Assembly (NCBI GenBank): GCA_003993805.1
Contig: RSEF01000004.1
Coordinates: forward strand, 14,269,589 to 14,333,588
Reading direction: 5' to 3'
DNA: 64,000 bases
From: Himantopus leucocephalus
Taxonomy: Eukaryota > Chordata > Aves > Charadriiformes > Recurvirostridae
Positions within the stretch are counted from its first letter, which is position 1; each line of letters opens with the position of its first letter. The notes beneath the pieces were generated by a model that saw only the letters and a list, made by a program, of their open reading frames with translations, did not search any database and had not been told where the DNA came from. Below, in pieces: positions 33,776 to 45,700 of this stretch. A program made the translations under genes and the position numbers.

Positions 33776-33875
33776 NNNNNNNNNNNNNNNNNNNNNNNNN
33801 NNNNNNNNNNNNNNNNNNNNNNNNNNNNNNNNNNNNNNNNNNNNNNNNNNNNNNNNNNNNNNNNNNNNNNNNNNN
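33776..33875. other. Assembly gap, 100 N
   Basis: Exactly 100 N between a minus-oriented CR1 end and a very GC-rich segment. The real size and content are unknown. Confidence 0.98.
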
Positions 33876-34004
33876 GGGGGGGGGTGGCGGACGGGACGGT
33901 CCCTTGGCGGGCGGCTCCGCCCCTTCCCGCCATGTCCCTCACGTCCTCCCGCCCTGAGGGAGGCAGGGGCACGGGGAATTACCGCCTCCAGCTCCGGGCC
34001 CGAC
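33876..34004. promoter_or_regulatory. Very GC-rich segment at a gap edge, possible promoter remnant
   Basis: About 130 bp packed with CpG, including GC-box-like 'ggcgggcggctccgcccc' (GGGCGG on the minus strand). It is unlike anything nearby and is not part of the usual CR1 body. On the minus strand it lies 200-300 bp upstream of the candidate exon at 33685, where a promoter for the C8orf48-like gene would be expected. It may instead belong to a CR1 5' region joined by internal deletion, or be foreign to this locus because both of its sides are suspect joins. Confidence 0.3.
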
Positions 34005-34260
34005 ACAGGGTGGACATGGAGCTGTTGGAGCGGGTACGCGAAGATGCTGCGAGGGCTGGAGCCCCTCTGCTGGGAGGACAGGCTGAGAGAGTTGGGGGTG
34101 TTCAGCCTGGAGAAGAGAAGGCTCCGGGGGGACCTTAGGGCCCCTTCCAGTGCCTAAAGGGGCTCCAGGAGAGCTGGGGAGGGACTCTTGAGCAGGGAGG
34201 GGAGCGATGGGACAAGGGGGAATGGTTTTACACTGAAAGAGGGGAGATTTAGATGAGATA
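34005..34260 (+). mobile_element. CR1 LINE fragment in plus orientation
   Basis: 'gacatggagctgttggagcg', 'aggctgagagagttgggggt', 'cagcctggagaagagaaggc' and 'gggagatttagatgagata' are the end of ORF2 and the start of the 3' UTR of CR1. It stops abruptly at the single N at 34261 and has no 3' terminus. Confidence 0.88.
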
Positions 34261-34261
34261 N

Positions 34262-34368
34262 GTCTGGTAGATGGAAGGGACCTTAAAGACCATCTAGTTC
34301 CAACCCCCGTGCCATGGGCAGGGACACCTTACCCTAGACCAGGTTGCTCAAAGCCCCATCCAACATTG
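34262..34368 (-). mobile_element. CR1 LINE fragment in minus orientation
   Basis: 'gatggaagggaccttaaaga', 'ccatctagttccaacccccg', 'gggcagggacacc' and 'gaccaggttgctcaaagccc' are reverse-complement CR1 3' UTR. It follows the single N directly after a plus-oriented CR1. The inverted arrangement may be a real nested pair or a false join. Confidence 0.85.
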
Positions 34369-34405
34369 TGATAAAAGCAGCTCTTCTGTATACTGGCATC
34401 TTGGT

Positions 34406-34580
34406 TTAATATTGCTGTTTCAGGTTAGCTAATACCACTTTTTGTTCTTTCAGGGAAGTAATTCTTTTTATCAAGAAAAGGTTATTCTTCAGTTCTGGGA
34501 TGCATCGCGCGTTGTCTGTCACATGTAAGTCACTGAGGTACTTCATCCTCCGAAGAACCTCGTGCTGTATTTGGACTGAG
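34406..34580 (-). CDS. Terminal coding exon of an unidentified minus-strand gene
   Basis: On the minus strand an acceptor ('gagaccttggcag') precedes 34580. One base completes the codon left open by the exon at 34838, then 57 sense codons lead to TAA at 34408-34406. The peptide is charged and helix-prone ('HEVLRRMKYLSDLH', 'ELKNNLFLIKRITSLKEQK'), ending Leu-Lys-Gln-Gln-Tyr. Composition resembles the coiled-coil C-terminus of a cytoskeletal or centrosomal protein, which is an impression only. The Met is internal, so start-codon-based ORF calling would pass over this exon. ATTAAA overlaps the stop, and a CR1 fragment begins only about 40 bp beyond it (34368), so the 3' UTR may have been altered by that insertion. 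Confidence 0.42.
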
Positions 34581-34837
34581 CTGCCAAGGTCTCAGCTTGG
34601 CTGATATCTTCAGGACAGAGATCTTGTCCTCGCTCGTGTTTGATTAAGTGCAGCACTTGATGTTAGCAGCTCACAAGTGATCTTGTTTCTCATGACACAG
34701 AGAACTCTGTGCTGCAACTGTACCCTAATACAAAGTTTGGCCAGCGTATTGACATAGATCACAGTGTTGCAAAAGAGTAAATAAATGCATTGATGCAGTG
34801 GAGTGTAAAGCACAGTGGAATAAACAGGTCTGCTTAC

Positions 34838-34930
34838 GTATTGTTCAAATGTTTTAAAAATCTATCAATCACTGCTTTCTGCAGAGAGTGGACTGCTTGG
34901 TGCTGGCCCTTTTCATTTTCATCTGGCTTG
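34838..34930 (-). CDS. Penultimate coding exon of the same unidentified gene
   Basis: 93 bp between a good acceptor ('aattttaatttcttgtag' type, AG at 34932-34931) and a strong donor GTAAGC. It takes one base from the upstream phase, has 30 open codons ('KPDENEKGQHQAVHSLQKAV', then 'IDRFLKHLNN') and leaves two bases. Splicing across the 257-bp intron to 34580 keeps the frame and runs to a stop. The phase agreement between two independently bounded exons is the main support. I do not recognise the protein. Candidate upstream sequence lies at 36.8-38.9 kb and looks damaged. Confidence 0.42.
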
Positions 34931-36794
34931 CTACAAGAAATTAAAACAATTTGCACATGATAAACATTTCTTTTATGTTTTTCCATCCATACAAATTATA
35001 GTAGTGGTCAGAGAGGTGTGCAACTGGGAATGGAAGGGGCAATTAGCCATACTGCAGGAAGTGGGAGTCAGCTGGATACCAATGAGACTCGGGCGATCAA
35101 CACTACGGAGGGAGGAAAATGTAATCGAGAAAGTATATGCCATTTAGATCAGCAAAATCTGCATTGTGTACTAAACCTCTTCAACCCGAAGATTCACCTT
35201 TCATTGATTGCTCTATGTTGTATTTTCCCTCTCAGGAAAGTAATGTTGCAAACAAGCTAGCAAGCACCCAAGCTGAGTAAGATGGGTATCTGGAAGAATC
35301 TAAGAGGTAGGCTGACAGTTTTCATGCTCTGGGTTATAAATGATGGTGAAATAGGGTTGGGAGAAACATTACCTTTTCTTTAAAATTCTAATCAAGGTAC
35401 CCAGAATAACACAGATCCTCACAGTTCCCACTAAATAACTCCCTGGCAACTTGGTACTTCATTATTTATCATTGTCTGTTTTTTTTATGGTAACAGTTGA
35501 CATTAGATTATTACTGACCTGGTTGGTATTTGAATTTATTCCCTAGAGGTTAAAGACTTTGTAGTTTCATGTTCTCGGTCCTTTTTAAAATTCACCATTT
35601 TGGAGCATGGAAAATATATTGTTCTGTCAAGTTTATTTCTCTGACATTTATTCAGTGGAGAGTGTGATCCTAATATTAAAGGCTTTTGTTTTGAAGCCCA
35701 GGATGCAGATAATTCTTTTCACTGGTCTTCCCTAAAACAGGTCATTTTATCACTGTGGTTCCCCTTGTTGGTGTCTAGGAAGTTAATATGTTGAACGGCA
35801 TAATTATTTGAACCAGTATTTGTTTTTAAAGGATTTGTGGATGATAATAGATGGCTCAACCCAGTTGTGTCAGAAGGTATTAAGATTTCCGTCTGCTAAT
35901 GTCATGGAGTTGGTCCGATATAGAGCCATAAATAATTTTGTGTGAGAAGCAGTGACAGGCTTTTACTCCAACTCATCTCTTTATCATATGTTATATTAAA
36001 TTTAAACACAATTGTTGAATTCCTTTGTGTGGGTAAATGCTTTTTGATGTCTCCTTCTATTAAAGTTGTAATATCCCTTTTAACCAGAGGGCTGCATAAG
36101 AATTCATACTTGCTAGGTATGTTTCTCAAATAATCATAATCTCATTAATGTTGCCAACAGAACTAATTGGGCTGTCACAACGAGGTTCAGTACCCAGTTG
36201 GAGAATTATGGTGTGAGGCCAATGGAATTAAGCATATTCTGATGGTGGAGAAAGTTAATGTGACTCATTAATGAGATGCTCATAAGCATCATGAAAGGGC
36301 AGGTAGTTAGAGGTTGGTTTTTTTTAACTCTGGAAATATGAAGGACAAATGCAAGAACTCTTATGAAATTTCAAAACATTTGTTGACAGTTCAAGGTACA
36401 ATAAAGGTTTTCTTCTTTATCAGCACAGACATTGAAAGTACTGCCAAGTAGCACCTAGACACCATAAATCATTGATGAGAGTGGATAGTTTGAAAATATT
36501 AGAAAGGAAGGGCTCTAGGGCATGCAGTATCTCAGGAAGTCGTTGTTAAGGACTGCAATATTTAAAATGATCATTTCAGTTTCCATTAATTCACATCTCT
36601 AATTAAGAAATGGATTGATCTTTGCTTAAAGTTGCTAGAGACTGGCTGGTGTCCACTGCAGATCAGAAGTGTGCATACAAATTAAATGTTAAAAGTGTCC
36701 ACTGAGTTTCAGACAGAAAAAAAACAGAGACCTATATTTGTAGGTAGCTGTTAATTATGCTTCGGTTGGTAGCAGGAAACCACAATTAGCTGCA
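34931..36794. other. Intron-like or intergenic, nothing firm
   Basis: No exon I can support. The stretch 36120-36300 carries several TAAT/ATTA cores ('tcattaatgttgcc', 'gactcattaatgagatgct') and low simple-repeat content, as seen in conserved regulatory elements; that is a guess from texture only. Confidence 0.4.
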
Positions 36795-38900
36795 TTTTCA
36801 CTAGGCTTCATGGTGGAGAAAAGAGGACTAAAAATCTTTTGTGAAAATAAGATAAACTGTCTCTTGCTCTCTTGTCCTTGGTTGCAGTAGCATCTCTGCA
36901 GGCAGGGACACTTTCATCCTGGTCAGACCTGGGGAGAAATATCCAGTGAAGATCCTGGTTGTAAAGAGCATGACAAGTGTCTTTTTACGCCAAGCTTTTG
37001 TACAACGTGTTGCTTCTGTGAGTTGCTGGAGAGCGTTGTACGCTTTCCCCAGCATAACCTGAGGGAAGGTTGTCCTTAGGATGAGACGCAAACCAGAAAT
37101 TACCACCCGTGATTGTGAAGGAGCCACGGCTGTATTTCCAAGGTTTGGTATTAGCCTCAGTGCCATAGGCTAGGTTCCAGTTAGCATAACTATGCTCTAC
37201 CTTCCTAATTTTGCTTTGCTCTTTCAGCTGGATAAAATATTCTTACTCGCTGTGTGTCCTAACACGGTGGTAAATAGCAATCATCGACCTTCCCATGTTT
37301 GGGTGCACTTCAGTGCAAACCGCACACATAGGTTGCAGGTTTCCTTGTGAGTCTTTTCTCCTTGCAAGAGCAAGAAATTTCAATAACCTTATGGGAAAAC
37401 ATCTGAAAATGCAATAAAGTTCCATTAGCCAGCATTGTAAAATATCTGTTCATATATGTACATACATATATATTTCCATTTATATGGAAGCATCCAAACT
37501 GCTCACCAGAGACATAAAGGCCTGTTGGAGAACACACAGCTGTGGGAAGTGCTCTGTCTGAAGAGTGGAGAGGAGACTGACCAGGCATTTGATAGTAGTT
37601 TCTCACAGAAGAAGTAAAACTTGTAGTGGAGAAGAATTAGAGTTAGATCCACACTTAGTACTTTCTCGAAGTACTTCACTTGGAATTGTCTGTTTGCTGA
37701 TCCCAAACCTAAGATCATACGGGATGGGACTGAATCTCTAAATCACGTCTTTTACAATAGTCTTCATCTTTTGTGTCTGAATAGATTCAGTGCTGCTTAC
37801 AGCAGCAACTAGATCGTAAGAAAGTTCCAATGCACGATCCTCTTGCTTTCGGAGACATACAAAGGTGGTGGTTTTTCACTCAGTCTGCATCCTTTTATAC
37901 ATATTTGCATCAGTTCATTTTAATTTTTCCCGGTTCAGAGTTATGGTAGGTGCCTTCAAGGAGATGCTTTAAATAGTTGGGTATTCGAGTCCAGTGGTTT
38001 ATCATTGTGCTTCTGAGGAATAATGGGTTCCCTTAGATGGGCAGGTTCGTTTTTTTTCCTGAAAGTGATATTAATTCACGTGAAAGAGGACAACTCAGAA
38101 ACCCATAAAGTAAATGTTTGATATTTTCTCCATTTTCTTCTCTCCGTTTATTATTTTTGCTTAATGATTTCCCTGTGGACCATCCTAATGAATTCCCAGT
38201 GTGTTGCTGTGGGGAGAGCTTTGAAAGTGAAAGGCAAAGTCATCATATACTTTCGACAGATCGATACTAGGCTTATTAATCAGTTTTCTTCAGTAATAGG
38301 TTGACTCTTTTGGGAATCTTTCAGAATTTACTTCAAACTGATAAGTTGTTTTGACAGTTCAGAAAATGCCTTAATTTAGAAATTGCAGCTTTTCATATTG
38401 ACACTCTGTTTAACCCATCATATATCCATCTGTTGTAAAAACGCATTATTTATTCGTTCTTCAGCTAGCTTTTGTGGTGCTAGTCGTAGTGGTATTGAAG
38501 TGTCCTACACATGCTGTAAGTTGGATTAGCAAGGCTCGTTCTGTTTTTCTTCTTCTCATTCTTTATTGGTGGAATATTATTTCTACTGGAGAAGGTGGAA
38601 CGATTTTGTAGTTTGTTCAGAGGACACTGTTTTGAGATCTTTATAATCTCTTCTGAAGGTGGGCTTGTTTCTGAGAAATCTCGTGGTCCTGGAAGAAGCA
38701 ACATAAGTGTTGCTCTGACCATTTCCGTACTGGTAAGGAGGTGAGTTGTTTTGGGTGATTGTATTTTTGGAGAAAGAACTTCTCTCTTAATTTTCTATGA
38801 CTGTTTGAGAACTTAGAAAAAGGACACTAATCTGAAGTTTGGCAACCAGTTTGTGCCACTTTAGCTGCATGTGTGTGTGTGTGTGTAGATGTTTGAGAAC
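36795..38900 (-). pseudogene. Possible eroded coding sequence of the unidentified minus-strand gene
   Basis: Minus-strand reading gives long same-frame stretches with few stops. From an acceptor at about 37412 ('tattgcattttcag') to TGA near 36795, about 200 codons contain only two internal stops (TAA near 37224 and TAA near 36972). Between 37960 and 37640 about 100 codons contain three. Between 38722 and 38480 an 80-codon frame is fully open ('PRDFSETSPPSEEIIKISKQ') and in another frame is followed by 'LAPQKLAEERINNAFLQQ'. Joining the pieces needs several frame changes. Residue content is rich in Ser, Asn, Lys and Gln. This could be a large exon decaying in place upstream of the intact-looking exons at 34930 and 34580. 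It could also be chance: in 64 kb read in six frames, one or two such low-stop stretches are expected. No product is assigned. Confidence 0.3.
38870..38886. repeat. (TG)n microsatellite
   Basis: About eight TG dinucleotides in a row, followed by 'tagatg'. Short and uninterrupted. Confidence 0.85.
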
Positions 38901-41900
38901 TTTAGGATCCTAGTCTAAGGCATCTATAAATACAGCCGCTGTATTCTTAAACAGTGATTTTCATTTTATTGGTTAAGCTGTCATATTCTTAACAGTAGCT
39001 TACTTGAAACATAGCTGATGTTTCCAACTCCTGCGGGATAGGTAGCTGGAGGCGATCAGACAGACCACTCAGTGCTTTGTGGAACGTTCCGCTAGGCTGT
39101 GTGTTGAATAATGCAACTATTAAGTAAATTTATCATTCCCTCCTCTGCATGTTGGTTATAAAGAAAACACAATTGTAAAATTGTTAACTCTGAAGTCTCA
39201 TTAATAGAATGGACCTCATAGATGTACATTTTGGTGGGCTTTTCTTTTTCAATCTCCAATTATTACAGGCTGGTAAGAGGTCTTATTAGGCATATAAGCA
39301 TGTATATGCCTAAAATGTCCCTAAAAAACTATTAAGTATACATATGGGAACACATTTTGCACTGACTTATCATATAATTTTGAAGAACATTTAAAACATT
39401 AATTACTCTCAAAAGATAGGTAAAATAAGTATTGGTGCTGCCATGCTATAGGTGGGAAATCAAAGGCATAAAGAGTAAATGACTCCTTAAAGGTCAGACA
39501 AAATGACCACCGAGATTCCTGGATTCTTATCATGGTACTTGCTGTGAAAAGATGCATCCTCTTATTCATTATCTTTTTCATTATTATCCTTTGATAATGA
39601 AAAGTTGTCTAATTGGTCATGTTATCCTTTGGGGTGAATCACCGTATGGCATTCTCAAGTATGTAGGAGATCAGAACTTAAAAAGCCCTGTGCTTTTTTC
39701 CCAAGTTTAATAAGCTCACTGATAGATATTTATGAAATAATTATGTGCCTTTTGAGTTGCTGAACCACCTACAGAGGGAGAAGATAGACAGTAGGAAGCT
39801 GACATTGAGTTTGGCAGACAGGTTAAATGATGACGTGCACAGGGGATTTCCAGTGTCTGTGTATGAAAGAGAATTTTCAGCATAAAGTGTCTCTCACAAA
39901 TACTGTCAAATGCAGTTAATGTCTCATTGTGTGAACTGGAGATATTTATTCTCTTTCTGTTTTAGAAGCTTGAGCATATGCAGACCATAATCCTTTCCAT
40001 TTGATATCATATTGATCTTTGCTGTCAGATTTTAGGGATGGAGGGCTCTCAATAATGAAAAAGGAGGGGAAAAGCAAGAATAGTGTCTTTGGTTTTGATG
40101 CAGTCATCTGACGGCTCCATGTCCGCTTGGAATTGTGGGGGAAGTTTAGAATCTGATTCCTTTTGACTCTATACGTGGGCATGTGCCAGATTTCCAGATC
40201 TGCATGTTCCCAGCCTTCCTCTCAGGGAGAGCTGCTAGCCCAGATCTAGCGACTGCAAGTGCCTGTGAACCTTCCTGAACTGTTGAGCTTCTTTCAGGCA
40301 GCTTGAATATCAAATATACTAAGCCGACAGACTTGGCTCAGCCCTGATACATCCTCTTGAGTAAATCATTCTACCCCATGCCAGTAGACCAAGTCTCCAG
40401 CAGAAAATGAACTTGATGATCTGATTCTAATTAGTTTCTTGATTTAATGGCGGTAATTTTACTTTCACGATGGTAGTCATTGCCCCAGCTAGCAAGCATA
40501 ATAGAATTGGTTTCCTTAAAGGCCCATTTATGATGCATCCTCTGTTGAATCTTAAGCAATAACAAGCAGAAGCCTATAGTTATTTCAAAATTATGGTATT
40601 TATATGGTTAAAAGTGTCAGGCCATCTTGCCTGAGACTGGTGACTGGGAATTGCCAGTATAAGAAAATGAACACTCATAAAGTTAAAATATAGTTTGAAT
40701 TGATTGCGTTTCATTCTAAGATTATCTTCTTTTTCTTTCATTGCTGATTTAAACACCTGGAAGTTAAAGTCCTCATAAAATTAAAAACAGGCAAACACAA
40801 TCTAAGGAAATTAAACAGCATGGGATGTGATGTGTTTACACCAGTATAAAGCCAGAATGACTCCACAGAAGATAATTAAAAGCAACTGAAACAAATGGTC
40901 TGATCACCTTAATAACCTAATGGGCAAAGTGTCATTAACGTATCATTCTATTTCGGTTACCTCAACTCCATATGCCTTCAAAAATTATACTTAAGCTGGA
41001 GAGCTATAAAAACTTGTAGCCTTAGTTGTTTTCCCTTTAAACTCCTAAGAGTGTAGCTCTCCCCAGCTAGATTTGAATTGGATTAGGTACCTTCACATTG
41101 CAGTGCATTTTGAATTGAGGATTTGAGAGCCTGGCAATCTTTGCTTGAAAATGATGGATTCAGCTGGGGAAAGTTACCCACCCAGAAGAACTGAAGGTTT
41201 TGGCTGGTCTGTCAGCTCCTTGTCAAGCTTTATTCCCTTCATTAACAATATATCTATATCCGCCCTTCATTTGTCCTGTACTAAATGGAATTTTCCATTA
41301 TTATTTCTTGCACCTATTTACCTTTATAAATTCTTCCAACTAAGGAACACTTACAAGTATGAGGCCCTGAGCTTTCAAATTCTTCATTCATAGAACACCT
41401 GCTGACTCCTGTGATAGCTCAATTTAAAAGATTCTGCTAGATTGTTCCTGAATTTTGAAAAGTATATTTATAGTCCTCTCTCAGTTGTGAATAATAATAT
41501 AGACTCTGATCTGCTGCATACTTATGTATGTATTAAGCTGTATGCATGTATATAGTCCCTTGGGAATTGTTTATGAAATACGGGTCACATTCACATAATA
41601 CTGTATTTTCTGTGTTTATCATTAAATATTTAAAGCAAAATAATTGTAAAGAATGGATGGAAGATGCATTTTGAATGGAGGTTGTGGTGAAAATATGTAA
41701 ACTGGAAAAAGTTAGGCTGGAATGTGCTGCTGGTTTTAATCAAAAAATTAAGTGTAAAGATGTATTTTTATTCTATCAGGAATTTCTACTCGAATGTTCT
41801 GAAAGATTCACCAGTTCTGAACATGTTTAGGTCATGCACGGCCATAGATATGGATATAGATAATTTGTAAGAGAACAGAGATTTTCTTTTTGCAGTGCGT

Positions 41901-44900
41901 TGTTACAACCAGCTAAAATGTCTCGAACAATGGATTACTCTAAGGCGCAGATCAGAAAAACAAGAACAAATCATAGTCAGAGCAGAGGCTAAGATATTAA
42001 AACCATAATTCAGCCACCAAGTTGACAGAGCAGGATGAGAGAGTGAAAGTGTGGCACCATTAGCATGTAACAGAAGCTGTTATGTGTGTTTAAATGTACT
42101 CTGCCTGAATAAAATTGCTTATCCTTACAACGGGGTCTTACTATCGTTTTGGTCCTTTGCAGCATCAGGGAGTGTTAAACACAAGAGCAGGCTTATGTCT
42201 GAAAACAAAAACCGTCACGATAAGGTGACCTTGATCTAGGCTGATATAACCCCAGGAGTTACAGGGGCTTTATTAAAAACATAAAAGCTAGGCTGTTATT
42301 TAAACTTTATTCTCTTCCCTCCCCAAATAAATGAAATATTGACAAAATCTCCTCAGCTGGCTGGTGTGATGTGTCAGCTGAAGTGGATCGGTATCTCTGG
42401 CTGCCTTCCTGGCAGAGTCCATGCTGGCCGGTGGGTCTGTTGTCTGAGGTACTGATCTCGTCGGCATTGCCCAGTCAAGGACGGGATGAAGCTCTTTTCC
42501 GCCTGGACTGTTTTGCAGTGGTCATGTATCTGTCGTAAGCTTCTAGACAGATCCTCAATAAAATTTCAGTCATATACTACAAATTGCTTCTGCTGCTAGA
42601 CTGTTTCAAAGAAATCCTTATTTCCAAATTAGAATTGTAAGGCGTGAAAGGTACGTGTCTGTTTTCTGGCTTTCCATAGCAGCTCTTACTGCAGCTCTAC
42701 AGGCTAGTGAAACACAAATTCGGCTTGTAGACCGTTTCTGTTTTGGTTGCTGATTCAACTCCTGTTCATAATAGTATTAGTTTAAAATCATGGTAATGCA
42801 ATAATGGTTCCGTTAAAGCAATTAAACAAGTTAGAAGTGTGAGTGTAGCACCTACGAGATAGATGCACGTGATTAATTCAAGCGGTGAATTGGGAAACCG
42901 TTGTGGTGATCGTATGGCAAGGCTGGCACTGTTGACCTCATAGCTACAGCAAGAGGGAGGCCATCGCAGAATTTTCTCTGAAGAACAAACTCACCACAAA
43001 GCATCCTACAGGGTTTGCTCTACAGAGACAACCACTAACTGGCTTCCTTGCGGGGAATTTCTGCGGAGGAACCACAGGATGACAGGGCTAGTTTGCTCCC
43101 TAAAGGCGATGGATAACAGTGGGATTAAAGACCGCTGGCAAGAGGTTGGAGGTAGTGAGGGCTGGTGGAGCTGCTGCCCACTCGGTGCTTGTTTCAATAA
43201 CAAATGCAGAATTTGCTGGCTGTCTTCAGCGATGCCAACCTTTTCCAGCACTAACTCAACCTTACCTTTTTGTTTTAAAGTAAGTATTTTTGCCAAGTTA
43301 CTGTGAATGCTTTCTACTTGGTGTAGAGATGGAAATAATTCAAGAACTGAAGATCTTCATTTATTTTCAGTACTGGGATCTTTTCCCAAAAAATGACATG
43401 GAAAATTAGACTTAGGGAACCTTTCTTCTTGTTGCAATTATAGCTACTGCTTTGGAGCACAGTGTCCATGTAAGATAGGCTGTGTTTTTCTGGTTTCCCC
43501 TGTTGATTGGCAGGCTTGCTTAGATGTTTCTGCAGGCACAGCTACTGTTGCTGGCAATTAAGATCTTTGCAGCCATCTCTAAAACACTTTCCCTCTAATT
43601 CGTTCCTGAGCTATGTGAGCCTATCAGACCCGGTATCACGCCCAGGCCTCTTACCGCTGTTGCAATAATGAGTCAAATAAACACATTTTATTATCTTTTA
43701 TTTATAAAGGAAAAGACACCAGCAGAGTCACGGCACATAACAAACTAAGCGTTCCTTCTGCACAGGAATTCCAACGGCTTCAGGTGCTTCTTAATTATTT
43801 AGTTTGCTAATTTATTATTCTGTTGTTTGGTGGACAGGGCATCTTTGTCTATGACCAATGATATATTTGTTGTGAGAAGGAGAAGATAATAGTATCTGTC
43901 CTTGGAATGGTAATTTCCTCTTCATTTGCCTCTGATCTCACTTGGGATTTTAAGGTTTTGGATGGACAAGGAAGAAAATAACTTATTCAGTGGCTGCTGT
44001 GGAAGAATAGCGAATAATTTTATTGAGTGTAAACTTGCAGTTGTGTTATTTGTGAGGACTATTTGACTATTATTTGGTCATTTTTATTATAGAGCTTCCA
44101 TAAATTGGTATCGTACAATTTTTTTTTTGGACATCTGTGCTTTCAGGCGCTTATATAGACATTAGGAGGGCTGTAGAATATCTATCAATTGCCTGCGGGA
44201 CTCCATCTCACGCCCCAGCCAAATGACTTAGAACGTAAGGTATCAAGGTGGGGATTGGTGTGCGTAACGGTGGTGGTGCCAAAACTAACATTACGGTGTT
44301 GGCTATAGTCTCTCAATACAGACTGAGCACAGGCTAGATCCTTGGAAGTCTTAATTTTGAATAGAGAAGAGTGTTAAACTTCAAGCTTAACATTCAAGCA
44401 ACATCTCCTACAAGAGAGTGTTTGGCAAATTTTGCAAAAGCAAGGGAAGGGATTACTTCCACAGTCTAGAAAGTCCCCATTTCCACCATAGAAGGTTAAA
44501 CATGAGCTCCTGTTAGGTTGGAATGTTACTGTTTATGAACAAAACTTAAGGATTACTATCCCAAGTATTTTGGGATTGGAGAGCATCTTTCTGTGCTGTG
44601 CTGACCATGAAGTTCTCTTAGAACTTCTCAGTAACTTGGCTGAAGTTTGCAGCTCCTTCAGATTTTACCTGTATAGCAGGCAGTGGCAGGTGACTTTAAT
44701 GAAGAGACATAATTACAAACCTTGCTTAGTTGCAGATAGAGTTCCTCAAGCTCTGTCTTGGGTTCCTTTGCTTCTACTTTGTCAAATTATCTGTCAGCCT
44801 TGAATAAATTTCCATTTTTATGCTGGCCAATCTCAGATAAGTTTGGGGTTTTTTACCCTTTTAGTAATGTTTCTCAGCTCTTAGCAGAGTCATCTCTTTT

Positions 44901-45554
44901 TACAGTGAATAGAAGCCACAGCAGTGTTCCTTGTTGCTACAACATTGCGTGTGTCTTAGGCTGACTTCAGGCTCTGTAGAGGAGAAGGAAGTGGGAAAGT
45001 TACTGTACCAAAATATGCAGAGGTAGTTATTTTTGATTGGATTATTTATCTCCTAAAGCAGTTTGCCATTTTGTTTTAATACTAGTCCGCATTGAAGCTC
45101 AGATAACACACACACTTTAAAACGATGAGTATCAGAGACAGGCCTATAACAAAATTAAAGTATGATAAAAAACGGAAAATAAAACTGTCAGGAGATATTA
45201 TAGTTTTAATGTTTGCACTGAAATGAAAATGCCAAACATCAGTGATAAAAGGCAAAGCAAATATTATAACTTCTGTGGACTCAGTCCTATCATATGCTCT
45301 GAAAGTATGGATATTGTTTTAAAACAAATTAATTATGATGACGGTCCTTTAAACACTGGCAACAACAATCCTCTATCTTACGGGAGAGGTTTGACTTGGG
45401 GGTGAAAGGCACCATTCTCGCACCAGGGCAGACAAGGATAGGGCATCTGTGCGTGATCTGTACGTGCTGACATCGCTGATAGTCACTTTTAATTATAAAG
45501 ATAAAAGCTGTTGAGCTAATTGTGGATAACGAATTTCAAATTTAAATGCACTCA
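38901..45554. other. AT-rich intergenic sequence
   Basis: I see no supportable exon, RNA gene or transposon. The minus frame at 43296-43006 contains a GTAAGG donor-like site near its start and no acceptor partner. The stretch 40430-40600 has homeodomain-type TAAT motifs. Confidence 0.45.
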
Positions 45555-45700
45555 AACGGCTTGCCCGGAGAGGTCATGGTGTCTCTGTCCTTGGAAATAC
45601 TCAAAACCCACTTGGACCCAGTCCTGAGCAACCTGCTCTGGTTGACCCCGCTGTGAGCACGATCCCCAGAGCTCCTTTCTGACCTCAGTGATGCTCTGTT
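45555..45700 (+). mobile_element. CR1 LINE fragment, old
   Basis: 'ggcttgcccggagaggtcat', 'gtccttggaaatactcaaaa', 'cccacttggacccagtcctg' and 'agcaacctgctctggttgac' match the 3' UTR part of an older CR1 subfamily. The extreme 3' terminus is not recognisable. Confidence 0.82.

Noticed and set aside
35902..36129. 75-codon minus ORF considered as another exon of the unidentified gene
   Set aside because: No acceptor/donor pair in phase with 34930.
43006..43296. 96-codon minus ORF with a GTAAGG donor-like site
   Set aside because: Starts with a non-ATG codon, the donor would cut it after nine codons, and no acceptor was found upstream.
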